From the NCBI GenBank assembly GCA_031256885.1, contig JAIRPS010000007.1, forward strand, positions 1 to 6,265: a stretch of DNA of 6,265 nt. The letters run 5' to 3'. The notes below the pieces were generated by a model. The model worked only from the letters and a program-made list of their open reading frames with translations, was not told the origin of the DNA and made no database searches. The DNA comes from Bifidobacteriaceae bacterium. Lineage in GTDB: Bacteria; Actinomycetota; Actinomycetes; Actinomycetales; WQXJ01. A program made the position numbers and the translations under genes. Of this stretch, positions 1 to 5,863 are shown in pieces (the first letter of the stretch is position 1; every line of letters begins with the position of its first letter).

Positions 1-319
1 CGCCAGTAATCCCATTGAGCACAAGATCAGCGCCCTGACCAGCCAGTTCACTGACAGCTTGGGGCCCAGCCGCCAAATTGGGGACAGTCAAGCCAGCCGA
101 GGCCAAGCCGGCTTCTAAACGTGGCAAAGCCGCCGGATCAGCCACCACCACAGTTGGTGGATGCCATAACGCGACCTGGCGAACCAGATCATCAACCCGC
201 CCACCAGCGGCAGCCAAGCCGAGCACCGTGAAGTTTTGGGGATGGGCGCGCAAAACCGCCTCAGCCTGGCGACCAATCGAGCCAGTTGAGCCAAGCAGGC
301 AAACGCTACGGTGAATCAC
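1..319 (-). CDS. dxr: 1-deoxy-D-xylulose 5-phosphate reductoisomerase (N-terminal part, cut by window edge)
   Basis: The enzyme uses NADPH to convert 1-deoxy-D-xylulose 5-phosphate to 2-C-methyl-D-erythritol 4-phosphate, the second step of the cytoplasmic MEP isoprenoid pathway. Only the first 106 residues are visible. GSTGSIG (residues 10-16) near the start is the DXR NADPH-binding signature. The Rossmann fold continues through VLGLAAAGG (32-40) to VLNGITG (100-106), where E. coli DXR has the AAIVGAAG stretch. I chose GTG at 319-317 because it puts the signature at the usual distance from the N-terminus. It overlaps the upstream TGA by four bases (GTGA, 319-316), so translation is probably coupled to the DivIVA-repeat gene. 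Identity is confident. The catalytic domain lies outside the window, so intactness cannot be judged. Confidence 0.93.
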   Translation of the reverse strand, partial: MIHRSVCLLGSTGSIGRQAEAVLRAHPQNFTVLGLAAAGGRVDDLVRQVALWHPPTVVVADPAALPRLEAGLASAGLTVPNLAAGPQAVSELAGQGADLVLNGITG

Positions 320-867
320 TCGGCTGCAACCAAAACCTCAACTGCACGGTCAAGGAAAGCATCAACCGCTAAGGTGCCGTAACCTTTACGGCCGCGCACC
401 GTGTGGAACACCACATGACGAATCTGTGTGGATGTTATGGCTTTACCAGTGTTGAAATAGTCAGCCAGACGTTGGCATAGCGTGTCCACCTGGGTTTTGT
501 CGTAACTTGGCCGCCCGCGCTCACCCGGCGCGAACTTCTGACCAGCTGGCCGGCCAAGCCGGTCATACAGGGTGGTGGCTCGTTCAACAATCTGATCAAG
601 CCAGGCTTGTTGACCATGCTTAGCAATGAAAGCTGAACGTTGTTTGCGGGTGAACGCGGCATCAAGCCGGTCTAAAGCGCCGTCAACGGCAGCTTCATCG
701 TAACCACGGCGGCTCTGATTGAAGCTGGCTGTGCGCACCTGCTCAGGCGTCATTGTCTCATTGCTCTTGCCTTCATACACCGCTTGGGCTCGCGCGAAAA
801 AGGCGTTAACCTCGTCAACGTCATAGCCCAACCGACTGCCGCTAACTCGGCGGAACAAATCGCTCAT
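316..867 (-). CDS. DivIVA-domain repeat protein, 183 aa
   Basis: This small cytoplasmic protein of unproven function is built from four copies of a short DivIVA-like motif, F-x(5-7)-GY-x(3)-VD-x(2)-L. The copies lie at about residues 5-28 (LGYDVDEVNAFF), 44-72 (RGYDEAAVDGALDRL), 112-138 (PSYDKTQVDTLCQRL) and 149-180 (KGYGTLAVDAFLDRA). In true DivIVA this segment is the membrane-binding N-terminal piece followed by a long coiled coil. Here the coiled coil is missing and only the repeated motif remains, which resembles the actinobacterial DivIVA-repeat family. The ATG at 867-865 has a good Shine-Dalgarno, GGAAGGA at 883-877. The gene lies 65 bases after rlmN and overlaps dxr by four bases. The family call is confident; a role in polar growth or division would be inference from the name only. 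Confidence 0.85.
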   Translation of the reverse strand: MSDLFRRVSGSRLGYDVDEVNAFFARAQAVYEGKSNETMTPEQVRTASFNQSRRGYDEAAVDGALDRLDAAFTRKQRSAFIAKHGQQAWLDQIVERATTLYDRLGRPAGQKFAPGERGRPSYDKTQVDTLCQRLADYFNTGKAITSTQIRHVVFHTVRGRKGYGTLAVDAFLDRAVEVLVAAE

Positions 868-876
868 GCTGTCTTA

Positions 877-883
877 TCCTTCC
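877..883 (-). promoter_or_regulatory. Shine-Dalgarno of the DivIVA-repeat gene
   Basis: On the minus strand, GGAAGGA lies 9 bases before the ATG at 867. It fixes that start and suggests this gene starts translation independently after the rlmN stop, unlike the coupled genes on either side. Confidence 0.7.
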
Positions 884-932
884 GACCAACAGACAACCAA
901 AATCTGCTGTCCTTGCTAACCGACTCCGCTTG

Positions 933-2096
933 CTAGCGAGCCCGCAGTTCAACACCGCGTGCCGCCAACTGGCCACAAGCGCCATCAATATCAGCCCCGC
1001 GACTGTCACGGATAGTGGTGACAATGCCGAACTGTCTTAATCGTTCCACAAATCTGTCCATCGCACTGCTCGGGCTGGCCGTCCAGGGCGATCCTGGAAC
1101 ATGATTGAGCCCAATCAGATTGACCCGCGCCCAACCAGTGCCCCGCTGTTCCAACTTCTCAGCCAACAAGTTAGCCCGCCAAAGCTGGTCATTGATCTGC
1201 TTGATCAGCGCATACTCAATGCTAACCGGTCGGCCAACAGCTTTGTGGTAAGCGTAAGCAGCATCCAGCAACTGGTCAACCGGGTAGCGTTTAGACAAAG
1301 GCACCAGCCGATTCCGCGCCTGATCATCCGGCGCATGCAAAGACACGGCCAAACGCAAAGGCAAGCCTTCACCAGCCAGTTTGTCAATTTGCGGGACTAT
1401 GCCAGCGGTTGAAACAGTCAAATGCCGCACTGAAATACCAAAGCCATCTGGCGGCGGTTGACTGATTGCCCGAATCGCCGTGACCAGCGCATTGTAGTTA
1501 GCCAGCGGCTCGCCCATACCCATGAAAACAACATTGCTGAGCCGTTGCGTCGCCTCAGCAGAATCATGCCCGATGCCGGTTGAATCGTTGGGAACAGCCG
1601 GTTCAGTTTGCTGCGCCAAAGCACCGTGACGGGTGGCCGCCGCCGCTAAACGCACCTGTTCAACAATTTCGGCTGCCGACAGGTTACGGATTAATCCCAA
1701 ACGGCCGGTGGCGCAAAATGGGCAGCCGATGCCGCAGCCAGCTTGGCTGGAGACACAAACAGTTACCCGATCCGGGTAACTCATCAACACAGTTTCCAGG
1801 GTGGCTCCGCCGGTCAGCTGATACAAGGTTTTGATGGTGTTGCCTTGGTCGCCGCGCTGCTGTTGCAGTTGGGTGAGTAGCTCCGGCAGATAAGTGGCTG
1901 CTAAATCATTACGTGTCAGCTTGGGCAAGTCGCTCATCTGGTCAGGGTCGCGTGTTAGGCGGCCAAAATAATGGTTCGATAGCTGATTGGCGCGCATTGC
2001 TGGCTCACCTTGTTCAACCATCCAGGCGCGCCGCTGCGCTAAAGCCAGATCAGCTAAATGGCGTGGTGGCCGCGACCGTTGGCTGGGCAAACTCAA
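933..2096 (-). CDS. rlmN: Dual-specificity 23S rRNA/tRNA adenine-C2 methyltransferase RlmN (radical SAM)
   Basis: RlmN methylates C2 of A2503 in 23S rRNA and of A37 in some tRNAs, using a [4Fe-4S] cluster and two S-adenosylmethionines. The radical-SAM motif CGIGCPFC supplies Cys121, Cys125 and Cys128. Both mechanistic cysteines are present: Cys114 in VTVCVSSQ and Cys374 in DGACGQLA, equivalent to E. coli Cys118 and Cys355. [10 protein letters not shown] (193-202) and LAVSLHAP (249-256) are also family motifs. Residues about 155-187 form a polar loop roughly 20 residues longer than in E. coli. The start is TTG at 2096-2094, overlapping the pyrH stop as [13 protein letters not shown] (10-18), conserved near the N-terminus of actinobacterial RlmN, would be lost with the next ATG, so TTG is preferred. 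Only a weak GGTGG precedes it, which fits coupling to pyrH. The stop is TAG. Confidence 0.96.
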   Translation of the reverse strand: MSLPSQRSRPPRHLADLALAQRRAWMVEQGEPAMRANQLSNHYFGRLTRDPDQMSDLPKLTRNDLAATYLPELLTQLQQQRGDQGNTIKTLYQLTGGATLETVLMSYPDRVTVCVSSQAGCGIGCPFCATGRLGLIRNLSAAEIVEQVRLAAAATRHGALAQQTEPAVPNDSTGIGHDSAEATQRLSNVVFMGMGEPLANYNALVTAIRAISQPPPDGFGISVRHLTVSTAGIVPQIDKLAGEGLPLRLAVSLHAPDDQARNRLVPLSKRYPVDQLLDAAYAYHKAVGRPVSIEYALIKQINDQLWRANLLAEKLEQRGTGWARVNLIGLNHVPGSPWTASPSSAMDRFVERLRQFGIVTTIRDSRGADIDGACGQLAARGVELRAR

Positions 2097-2812
2097 GCCA
2101 CCAGCAAAGTGCCAAGGCGTTCACCAGCCAAAGCGCGCGTCAAGTTGCCTTCACCTTCCAGGCCAAACACCACCATTGGGAGCCGGTTATCCATACATAA
2201 AGACAATGCTGCTGCATCCAACACTTTGAGGCCGCGCTGAATGGCATCAGTGAAGGTCAGACGGTCAATTTTGGTGGCGGTTGGGTCGAGTTTTGGATCA
2301 GCCGTGTAGACACCGTCAACCCCGTTTTTGCCCATCAGAACAACCTGACAATGGGTTTCCAAAGCACGTTGCGCCGCCACCGTATCGGTTGAGAAAAACG
2401 GCATACCAGTACCGGCACCAAAAATCACCACGCGGCCTTTTTCAAGATGCCGGATAGCCCGCAACGGAATATACGACTCAGCCACCTGACCCATTGAAAT
2501 AGCTGTTTGGACGCGCGTGGCCGCTCCGGCTTTTTCCAGAAAATCTTGCAAAGCCAAGCAGTTCATTACCGTACCCATCATGCCCATGTAATCAGCCCGA
2601 GCACGGTCAAGACCGCGCCCTGAAAGTTCGGCACCACGGAAAAAATTGCCGCCTCCAACAACCACGGCAATTTGCACGCCCACCTGCGCGGCAGCAGCGA
2701 TTTGTCGAGCGATATCGGCCACCACATCTGGATCGAGGCCCAACCGGCCACCGCCAAAAGCCTCACCGGACAACTTGAGCATGACCCGACGGGCCGAGGA
2801 TTGCTTTGACAT
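2093..2812 (-). CDS. pyrH: Uridylate (UMP) kinase
   Basis: This cytoplasmic hexameric kinase phosphorylates UMP to UDP with ATP, in pyrimidine nucleotide synthesis. It belongs to the amino-acid-kinase fold, not the adenylate-kinase-like eukaryotic UMP kinases. Visible family motifs are KLSGEAFGG (13-21), [10 protein letters not shown] (51-60), [10 protein letters not shown] (75-84), [14 protein letters not shown] (131-144), the nucleotide-site [12 protein letters not shown] (163-174) and [10 protein letters not shown] (203-212). At 239 residues it is normal length and complete. ATG 2812-2810 is the first start and gives a usual N-terminus, but no Shine-Dalgarno is visible before it. A terminator-like hairpin separates it from tsf, so it may have its own promoter. 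Its TGA overlaps the rlmN start (TTGA). The usual downstream neighbours frr and cdsA are absent. Confidence 0.96.
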   Translation of the reverse strand: MSKQSSARRVMLKLSGEAFGGGRLGLDPDVVADIARQIAAAAQVGVQIAVVVGGGNFFRGAELSGRGLDRARADYMGMMGTVMNCLALQDFLEKAGAATRVQTAISMGQVAESYIPLRAIRHLEKGRVVIFGAGTGMPFFSTDTVAAQRALETHCQVVLMGKNGVDGVYTADPKLDPTATKIDRLTFTDAIQRGLKVLDAAALSLCMDNRLPMVVFGLEGEGNLTRALAGERLGTLLVA

Positions 2813-2820
2813 CAGCGAGC

Positions 2821-2826
2821 AGTCTA
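2821..2826 (-). promoter_or_regulatory. Possible -10 element for pyrH (leaderless or short leader)
   Basis: TAGACT on the minus strand fits the loose actinobacterial TAnnnT -10 pattern. It lies 8 bases before the pyrH ATG, so transcription would begin at or just before the start codon. This would explain the missing Shine-Dalgarno. No convincing -35 element is seen, so this is a weak call. Confidence 0.25.
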
Positions 2827-2900
2827 CCGGACAGTCAGGCAGCCTGGTTCACCCGAAGCAGCCGATGGCGGCGCGGCGATTGACAGTGCTGTTAAATATG

Positions 2901-2934
2901 AATCGGGAGGCTGGTCAGAGCCAGCCTCCCGATT
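2901..2934 (-). terminator. Hairpin terminator after tsf
   Basis: A perfect 14-bp inverted repeat, AATCGGGAGGCTGG and its complement, surrounds a six-base loop and begins 10 bases after the tsf stop codon. On the minus strand it is followed by CATATTTAAC, which is AT-rich but not a clean U-tract. I read it as the end of the rpsB-tsf transcript; it could also act as a partial terminator that sets pyrH expression. Confidence 0.75.
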
Positions 2935-2944
2935 CGAGACAGAT

Positions 2945-3781
2945 TTATGCGCCCACCCGGAAACGAGCGAAGGCAGTGACTTTGCCTTTGGCTTGCTCCA
3001 GCACTTGAGCAACCGTCAGCTTAGGATCCTTAGCGAACGCCTGCTCGAGCAGAACATTCTCTTTGAAGAAGCCGCCCAGACGGCCTTCCACAATCTTGGT
3101 CAAAGCGGCTTCCGGTTTGCCTTCATTGCGCGCCGTTTCTTCAGCCACACGGCGCTCATCGGCCACCGTCTGCTCAGGGACATCGTCACGGCTCAAATAG
3201 AGCGGCGAATAGGCAGCAATGTGCATGGCAATGTCTTTGGCAACCTCAGCACCAGCCTGGTCAGTTGCCACCAGTACGCCAACTTGTGGCGGCAGGTCCT
3301 TGTTGGTCTTGTGCAGGTAACTGGTAACCACATCACCTTCAACCACCGCAATCCGACGCACCTGGATTTTTTCACCCAAAGTGGCCTGCTGGTGGTCAAC
3401 CAAATCAGTCACCGTCTGGGAATCGCCAGCCGGTGTGGCCAACAGTTTGTCAACCTCGGTCACCCCGGATTCAACTGCCGCTTTCAAAACGGCCTGGCCA
3501 AGCTCCACAAAAACTGGCGACTTAGCCACAAAGTCGGTTTCCGAGTTGATCTCAACCAAGGTGCCTTTTTTACCGTCAGCCGCAATCTCAATGGCCACCA
3601 AACCATCAGAAGTGGCGCGGCCTTCGCGTTTGGCAATGCCCTTGAGGCCCTTGATGCGAATGATTTCCTCAGCTTTGGCGGGATCGCCAGCCGCTTCATC
3701 AAGCGCTTTTTTGACATCCATCATGCCGGCGCCGGTCTTTTCACGGAGGGCTTTAATGTCAGCGGCAGTGTAGTTAGGCAC
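2945..3781 (-). CDS. tsf: Elongation factor Ts, from an internal start inside the rpsB-tsf frame
   Basis: EF-Ts is the cytoplasmic nucleotide-exchange factor that releases GDP from EF-Tu. The part has the N-terminal UBA-like domain ([18 protein letters not shown]), then ETDFVAK. In that motif the Asp-Phe pair (residues 83-84 from the internal start) matches E. coli Asp80-Phe81, which disturb the EF-Tu magnesium site. It ends with a full C-terminal core. GTG at 3781-3779 encodes Val372 of the fusion and sits exactly where free EF-Ts proteins begin ([10 protein letters not shown] type). AGAAGGA at 3798-3792 lies 10 bases upstream. Starting here gives 278 residues, a usual EF-Ts length. I infer that free EF-Ts is made from this site in addition to, or instead of, the fusion. 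Which product dominates cannot be seen from sequence. Confidence 0.85.
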   Translation of the reverse strand: MPNYTAADIKALREKTGAGMMDVKKALDEAAGDPAKAEEIIRIKGLKGIAKREGRATSDGLVAIEIAADGKKGTLVEINSETDFVAKSPVFVELGQAVLKAAVESGVTEVDKLLATPAGDSQTVTDLVDHQQATLGEKIQVRRIAVVEGDVVTSYLHKTNKDLPPQVGVLVATDQAGAEVAKDIAMHIAAYSPLYLSRDDVPEQTVADERRVAEETARNEGKPEAALTKIVEGRLGGFFKENVLLEQAFAKDPKLTVAQVLEQAKGKVTAFARFRVGA

Positions 3782-4894
3782 AGAATTGTTGTCCTTCTGC
3801 TTGGGAGTGGTTGACTCGGTCTTGGCAGTCTCGGCTGCCGGTTCGCTCGGAACCGGCTCAGGCTGCGGTTCGGGTTTGGGCTGAGCAGGTGCCGGCTCAG
3901 TTGTTGAAGCCGGTGGCTCAGCGGGGGCAGCTGCCGGCTCAACTGGCGCTGCCGGTTCGCTCTCGGAAAGTTCAGCGGTCGCTGCCGGCTTCGGCTCATC
4001 AGCGGTCGCTGCCTGCTTCGGCTCATCAGCCGGGGCCGCCGACTCACTCGGCGATGCCGCAACTTGCTCCGGTGCAGTCGACTCGGCTTCGGCATCGTCA
4101 CTGGTTTGACTGGCGGCAGGCTCATCAACCGCCAGCAACTCGCGCTCCCACTCGGTCAAAGGCTCAGCAGCCGGCGTGTCTTCACCCTCCTGCATCTGCT
4201 TGGCGTGCCGGGCGACCAAACCTTCGGCTACGGCATCGGCAATCACGCGCGTCAGCAAGTGAACTGAACCGATCGAATCATCGTTACCGGGGATGGGATG
4301 CTCAACCTCATCTGGGTCAGCGTTAGTGTCAAGGATGGCAATGATCGGTAGGCCGAGTTTACGTGCCTCATCAATCGCCAAATGCTCCTTCTTGGTGTCC
4401 ACCACCCAAATAGCAGCCGGCAGGCGAGTCATGTTGCGGATACCGCCAAGCGTGCGGGCAAGCTTGTCGCGTTCGCGGCGCATCATCAGCAATTCCTTCT
4501 TGGTGAAGGCAGATGAAGCGGCGTCCTCAAGATTCATGCCCTCAAGTTCACGCAAACGCTGCAATCGCTTGTTGACAGTTTGGAAGTTGGTCAGCATGCC
4601 ACCTAGCCAACGCTGGTTGACATACGGCATGCCCACCCGTGTGGCTTGTTCGGCGACAGCCTCTTGAGCCTGCTTCTTAGTGCCCACAAACAGCACCGTG
4701 CCACCCTTGGCAACAACCTCTTTGACAACCTGAAAAGCCTGATCAACCAGTTTGACAGTCTGCGCCAAGTCAATGACGTAAATACCGTTACGTTCCGCCA
4801 AGATGAACCGTTTCATCTTGGGGTTCCAACGGCGGGTCTGGTGCCCAAAATGTACGCCTGCAGTAAGCATCTGGCGCATGGTGACGATAGCCAT
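2945..4894 (-). CDS. rpsB-tsf: Ribosomal protein S2 (uS2) fused in frame to elongation factor Ts, 649 aa
   Basis: A single frame without a stop joins two normally separate genes. Residues 1-230 are a complete uS2, a small-subunit ribosomal protein: [18 protein letters not shown] (13-30), [17 protein letters not shown] (91-107), [19 protein letters not shown] (153-171) and [15 protein letters not shown] (200-214). Residues about 231-371 are a disordered-looking Ala/Pro/Glu/Ser linker. It begins with [10 protein letters not shown] (244-253), typical of actinobacterial S2 tails, and includes a 9-residue tandem duplication at 289-306. Residues 372-649 are a complete EF-Ts. ATG 4894-4892 is preferred over the GTG 21 bases upstream because AAGGAGG (4909-4903) lies 8 bases before it and S2 proteins start MAIVTMRQ. 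The same transcript can also start EF-Ts internally. A lost stop from a sequencing error is possible, but the Ala/Pro/Glu composition stays in frame to residue about 355. Confidence 0.88.
   Translation of the reverse strand: MAIVTMRQMLTAGVHFGHQTRRWNPKMKRFILAERNGIYVIDLAQTVKLVDQAFQVVKEVVAKGGTVLFVGTKKQAQEAVAEQATRVGMPYVNQRWLGGMLTNFQTVNKRLQRLRELEGMNLEDAASSAFTKKELLMMRRERDKLARTLGGIRNMTRLPAAIWVVDTKKEHLAIDEARKLGLPIIAILDTNADPDEVEHPIPGNDDSIGSVHLLTRVIADAVAEGLVARHAKQMQEGEDTPAAEPLTEWERELLAVDEPAASQTSDDAEAESTAPEQVAASPSESAAPADEPKQAATADEPKPAATAELSESEPAAPVEPAAAPAEPPASTTEPAPAQPKPEPQPEPVPSEPAAETAKTESTTPKQKDNNSVPNYTAADIKALREKTGAGMMDVKKALDEAAGDPAKAEEIIRIKGLKGIAKREGRATSDGLVAIEIAADGKKGTLVEINSETDFVAKSPVFVELGQAVLKAAVESGVTEVDKLLATPAGDSQTVTDLVDHQQATLGEKIQVRRIAVVEGDVVTSYLHKTNKDLPPQVGVLVATDQAGAEVAKDIAMHIAAYSPLYLSRDDVPEQTVADERRVAEETARNEGKPEAALTKIVEGRLGGFFKENVLLEQAFAKDPKLTVAQVLEQAKGKVTAFARFRVGA
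3792..3798 (-). promoter_or_regulatory. Internal Shine-Dalgarno for tsf within the fused frame
   Basis: AGAAGGA lies 10 bases before GTG 3781-3779 while also encoding Gln366-Lys-Asp of the fused frame. The local residues KQKDNNS break the Ala/Pro/Glu bias of the linker, as expected if this DNA is held by ribosome-binding function and not by protein sequence. Confidence 0.75.
3973..4026 (-). repeat. 27-bp tandem duplication in the S2/EF-Ts linker
   Basis: Two adjacent 27-base units (3973-3999 and 4000-4026) differ at one base. They encode ADEPKQAAT and ADEPKPAAT, residues 289-306 of the fusion. The near identity points to a recent in-frame slippage duplication in a length-tolerant linker. Confidence 0.9.
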
Positions 4895-4902
4895 ATTGGC
4901 TG

Positions 4903-4909
4903 CCTCCTT
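4903..4909 (-). promoter_or_regulatory. Strong Shine-Dalgarno of rpsB
   Basis: AAGGAGG is a near-complete anti-16S match, 8 bases before ATG 4894. It decides that start over the upstream GTG at 4915-4913, which would leave the GTG itself almost without room for a ribosome site. Confidence 0.85.
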
Positions 4910-4915
4910 ACCCAC

Positions 4916-4927
4916 TGACCATGGTCA
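4916..4927. other. 12-bp perfect palindrome just upstream of the rpsB Shine-Dalgarno
   Basis: TGACCATGGTCA is self-complementary and ends 6 bases before the AAGGAGG of rpsB. It could be a protein-binding operator or a chance palindrome. On the minus strand its ATG (4922-4920) opens a four-codon frame, MVSG, whose TAA (4910-4908) lies in the Shine-Dalgarno. Confidence 0.5.
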
Positions 4928-4993
4928 ACAGGTGTTGCTCGGTTTTGATCGCGGGCGGTTGCGCCGCGACCCCTGGCATTTGCTGGTGCGGCA

Positions 4994-5017
4994 CCGTTGA
5001 CACATTGTAATCAACGG
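4994..5017. repeat. 7-bp inverted repeat around the candidate rpsB promoter
   Basis: CCGTTGA (4994-5000) and TCAACGG (5011-5017) are perfectly complementary, separated by ten AT-rich bases. The spacing suits a dimeric DNA-binding protein, or an RNA hairpin if the region is transcribed. Confidence 0.55.
5004..5009 (-). promoter_or_regulatory. Candidate -10 element for rpsB-tsf
   Basis: TACAAT on the minus strand is one mismatch from TATAAT and would give a leader of about 100 bases before rpsB. The hexamer 17 bases upstream (GTGGTG) is a poor -35, so the call is tentative. It sits inside the loop of the inverted repeat at 4994-5017, which could make that repeat an operator. Confidence 0.3.
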
Positions 5018-5028
5018 ACCTGGCCACA

Positions 5029-5045
5029 CCACTGCTCAGCAGTGG
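5029..5045. repeat. Perfect 8-bp inverted repeat
   Basis: CCACTGCTCAGCAGTGG is symmetrical about a single central base. As RNA it would fold with a six-pair stem and a five-base loop. It is the first of three hairpins with centres about 50 bases apart. Confidence 0.7.
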
Positions 5046-5078
5046 AACTGCTCAACAAGAAAATGCGCGTAGTCAACC

Positions 5079-5101
5079 CGTTGCTGCCCAAGGCAGCAAC
5101 G
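5079..5101. repeat. Perfect 10-bp hairpin with 3-base loop
   Basis: CGTTGCTGCC (5079-5088), loop CAA, then GGCAGCAACG (5092-5101). It is the strongest structure in the intergenic region. It has no T-run on either side, so it is not a classical terminator. Confidence 0.75.
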
Positions 5102-5130
5102 CGGTGCCGGATCATGTTACCGCAAAAACC

Positions 5131-5147
5131 GCAGACAGTTTGTCTGC
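5131..5147. repeat. Perfect 7-bp hairpin with 3-base loop
   Basis: GCAGACA (5131-5137), loop GTT, then TGTCTGC (5141-5147). It is the third of the evenly spaced hairpins. On the minus strand it precedes GGTTTTTGCGG, a short T-run, so a weak leftward terminator or attenuator is possible. Confidence 0.65.
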
Positions 5148-5163
5148 TGTGACAAGCAGCGGT

Positions 5164-5257
5164 TGCGGGGCCCGGGTTGCAACCGGCCACAACCGCGCCC
5201 GGCGCGAAAGTCCACCCAGTCACAGTGCGGGGTCCGGGTTACAACGGCCGCAACGCG
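5164..5257. repeat. Imperfect GC-rich direct repeat, about 33 bp, 62-base period
   Basis: The segment from 5164 (TGCGGGGCCCGGGTTGCAAC) recurs from 5226 (TGCGGGGTCCGGGTTACAAC), with the similarity running on through GGCC-CAAC to about 5197 and 5257. Differences are a few substitutions and single-base gaps. A more degraded version may begin at 5101, which would be another 62-64 bases upstream. Confidence 0.65.
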
Positions 5258-5314
5258 GGCATACCCCGCCATGAGAAGGGTGGAAAAAGCAATCGGCGGG
5301 GCGGATGAACCGAC

Positions 5315-5710
5315 TTGAGCCAGTACGGTTGGAGGGTGGAACATCAACTGGGCAAATTGGCTGAACACCTGGGCATTATTGTCACTGAGTTTGACAGCGA
5401 TCAAATATCCGGTGTCATGCCGGTGGCAGGCAACACTCAACCACATGGCCTGTTGCATGGTGGCGCATCATTGGTGCTGGCGGAAACCTTGGCTTCACTA
5501 GCTGCCAACACATATGCTGCTCAGTTTGGGCAGCGGGCTGTTGCAGTGACTGTCCAAGCAACCCACCACCACACTGCTCAGCAGGGGCAGGTTCATGGCA
5601 TTGCGCAACCAATTCATTTAGGCCGCAAACTCACCACTCATCAAGTCATCATCACCGACGATGCCGGCACTCGCCTCAGCACAGTCCTGGTCAGCAATGC
5701 ACTGATTTGA
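5315..5710 (+). CDS. Hotdog-fold acyl-CoA thioesterase (PaaI/YdiI-like)
   Basis: The enzyme hydrolyses an acyl-CoA or aryl-CoA thioester in the cytoplasm. The characteristic hotdog active site is seen as QPHGLLHGGASLVLAETLAS (residues 42-61), with His48-Gly-Gly and the likely catalytic Glu57. The second half, ATHHHTAQQGQVHGIAQPIH (82-101), then KLTTHQVIITDDAG, matches the usual family pattern. At about 131 residues it is normal length. An in-frame TGA at 5306-5308 means the first possible start is TTG 5315. GTG 5336 and TTG 5357 are alternatives, and none has a well-spaced Shine-Dalgarno. Relatives include MenI, which acts on DHNA-CoA in menaquinone synthesis, and phenylacetyl-CoA thioesterases. 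There is no pathway neighbour here to choose between them. It is transcribed away from rpsB and towards the M23 peptidase gene. Confidence 0.85.
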   Translation: MSQYGWRVEHQLGKLAEHLGIIVTEFDSDQISGVMPVAGNTQPHGLLHGGASLVLAETLASLAANTYAAQFGQRAVAVTVQATHHHTAQQGQVHGIAQPIHLGRKLTTHQVIITDDAGTRLSTVLVSNALI

Positions 5711-5754
5711 GCAATGCGATGGTTGGCAACCTGTCTGCTTAGCTCATCGTTGTT

Positions 5755-5849
5755 CGCTCGAACCAGCACACTCCCCGCAAGCTGCTGTGCTGACACTGTA
5801 CAAACAACCGCCAGTTGCCGCTCGAACCAGCACACTCCCCGCAAGCTGC
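5755..5849. repeat. Two exact 31-bp direct repeats, 64-base period
   Basis: The 31 bases at 5755-5785 (beginning CGCTCGAACCAGCACACTCC) are repeated exactly at 5819-5849, with 33 bases of unrelated sequence between. The unit is not palindromic. Only two copies are present, and no cas-like gene is in the window. Confidence 0.9.
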
Positions 5850-5863
5850 ACTCCCTTGGACCG

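Larger units (their letters stand above)
4895..5314. other. Divergent intergenic region between rpsB and the thioesterase gene
   Basis: I see no convincing protein gene in these 420 bases. The region must carry the rpsB leader and promoter and probably the start of the rightward thioesterase transcript. From left to right it contains the 12-bp palindrome, a CGCGG/CCGCG hairpin at about 4950-4968, an inverted repeat at 4994-5017, three compact hairpins between 5029 and 5147, and a GC-rich direct repeat between 5164 and 5257. The density of inverted repeats suggests regulation of the ribosomal-protein transcript or a non-coding RNA, but no known family is recognised. Confidence 0.6.

Noticed and set aside
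2880..2898. Rightward promoter starting TTGACA at 2880
   Set aside because: The TAAATA that follows is far too close for a 16-18 base spacer, and no rightward gene follows.
2993..3814. Long rightward open frame (273 codons) opposite tsf
   Set aside because: It is the antisense shadow of the conserved EF-Ts coding sequence, and its translation shows no recognisable domain.
3721..4326. Arg/Pro/Gln-rich open frames on both strands across the linker
   Set aside because: They come from reading the GC-rich Ala/Pro/Glu codons in other frames or on the other strand. Their composition is unlike real proteins here, and the linker frame itself connects two conserved domains.
4895..4915. Seven-residue longer S2 start at GTG 4915
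   Set aside because: The GTG overlaps the region of the strong AAGGAGG, which is correctly spaced for ATG 4894, and S2 homologues begin at that Met.
5755..5849. CRISPR-like geometry: 31-bp repeat, 33-bp spacer, 31-bp repeat
   Set aside because: There are only two copies, the repeat has no internal palindrome, no leader or cas gene is present, and a second unrelated repeat pair follows. A simple duplication is more likely.
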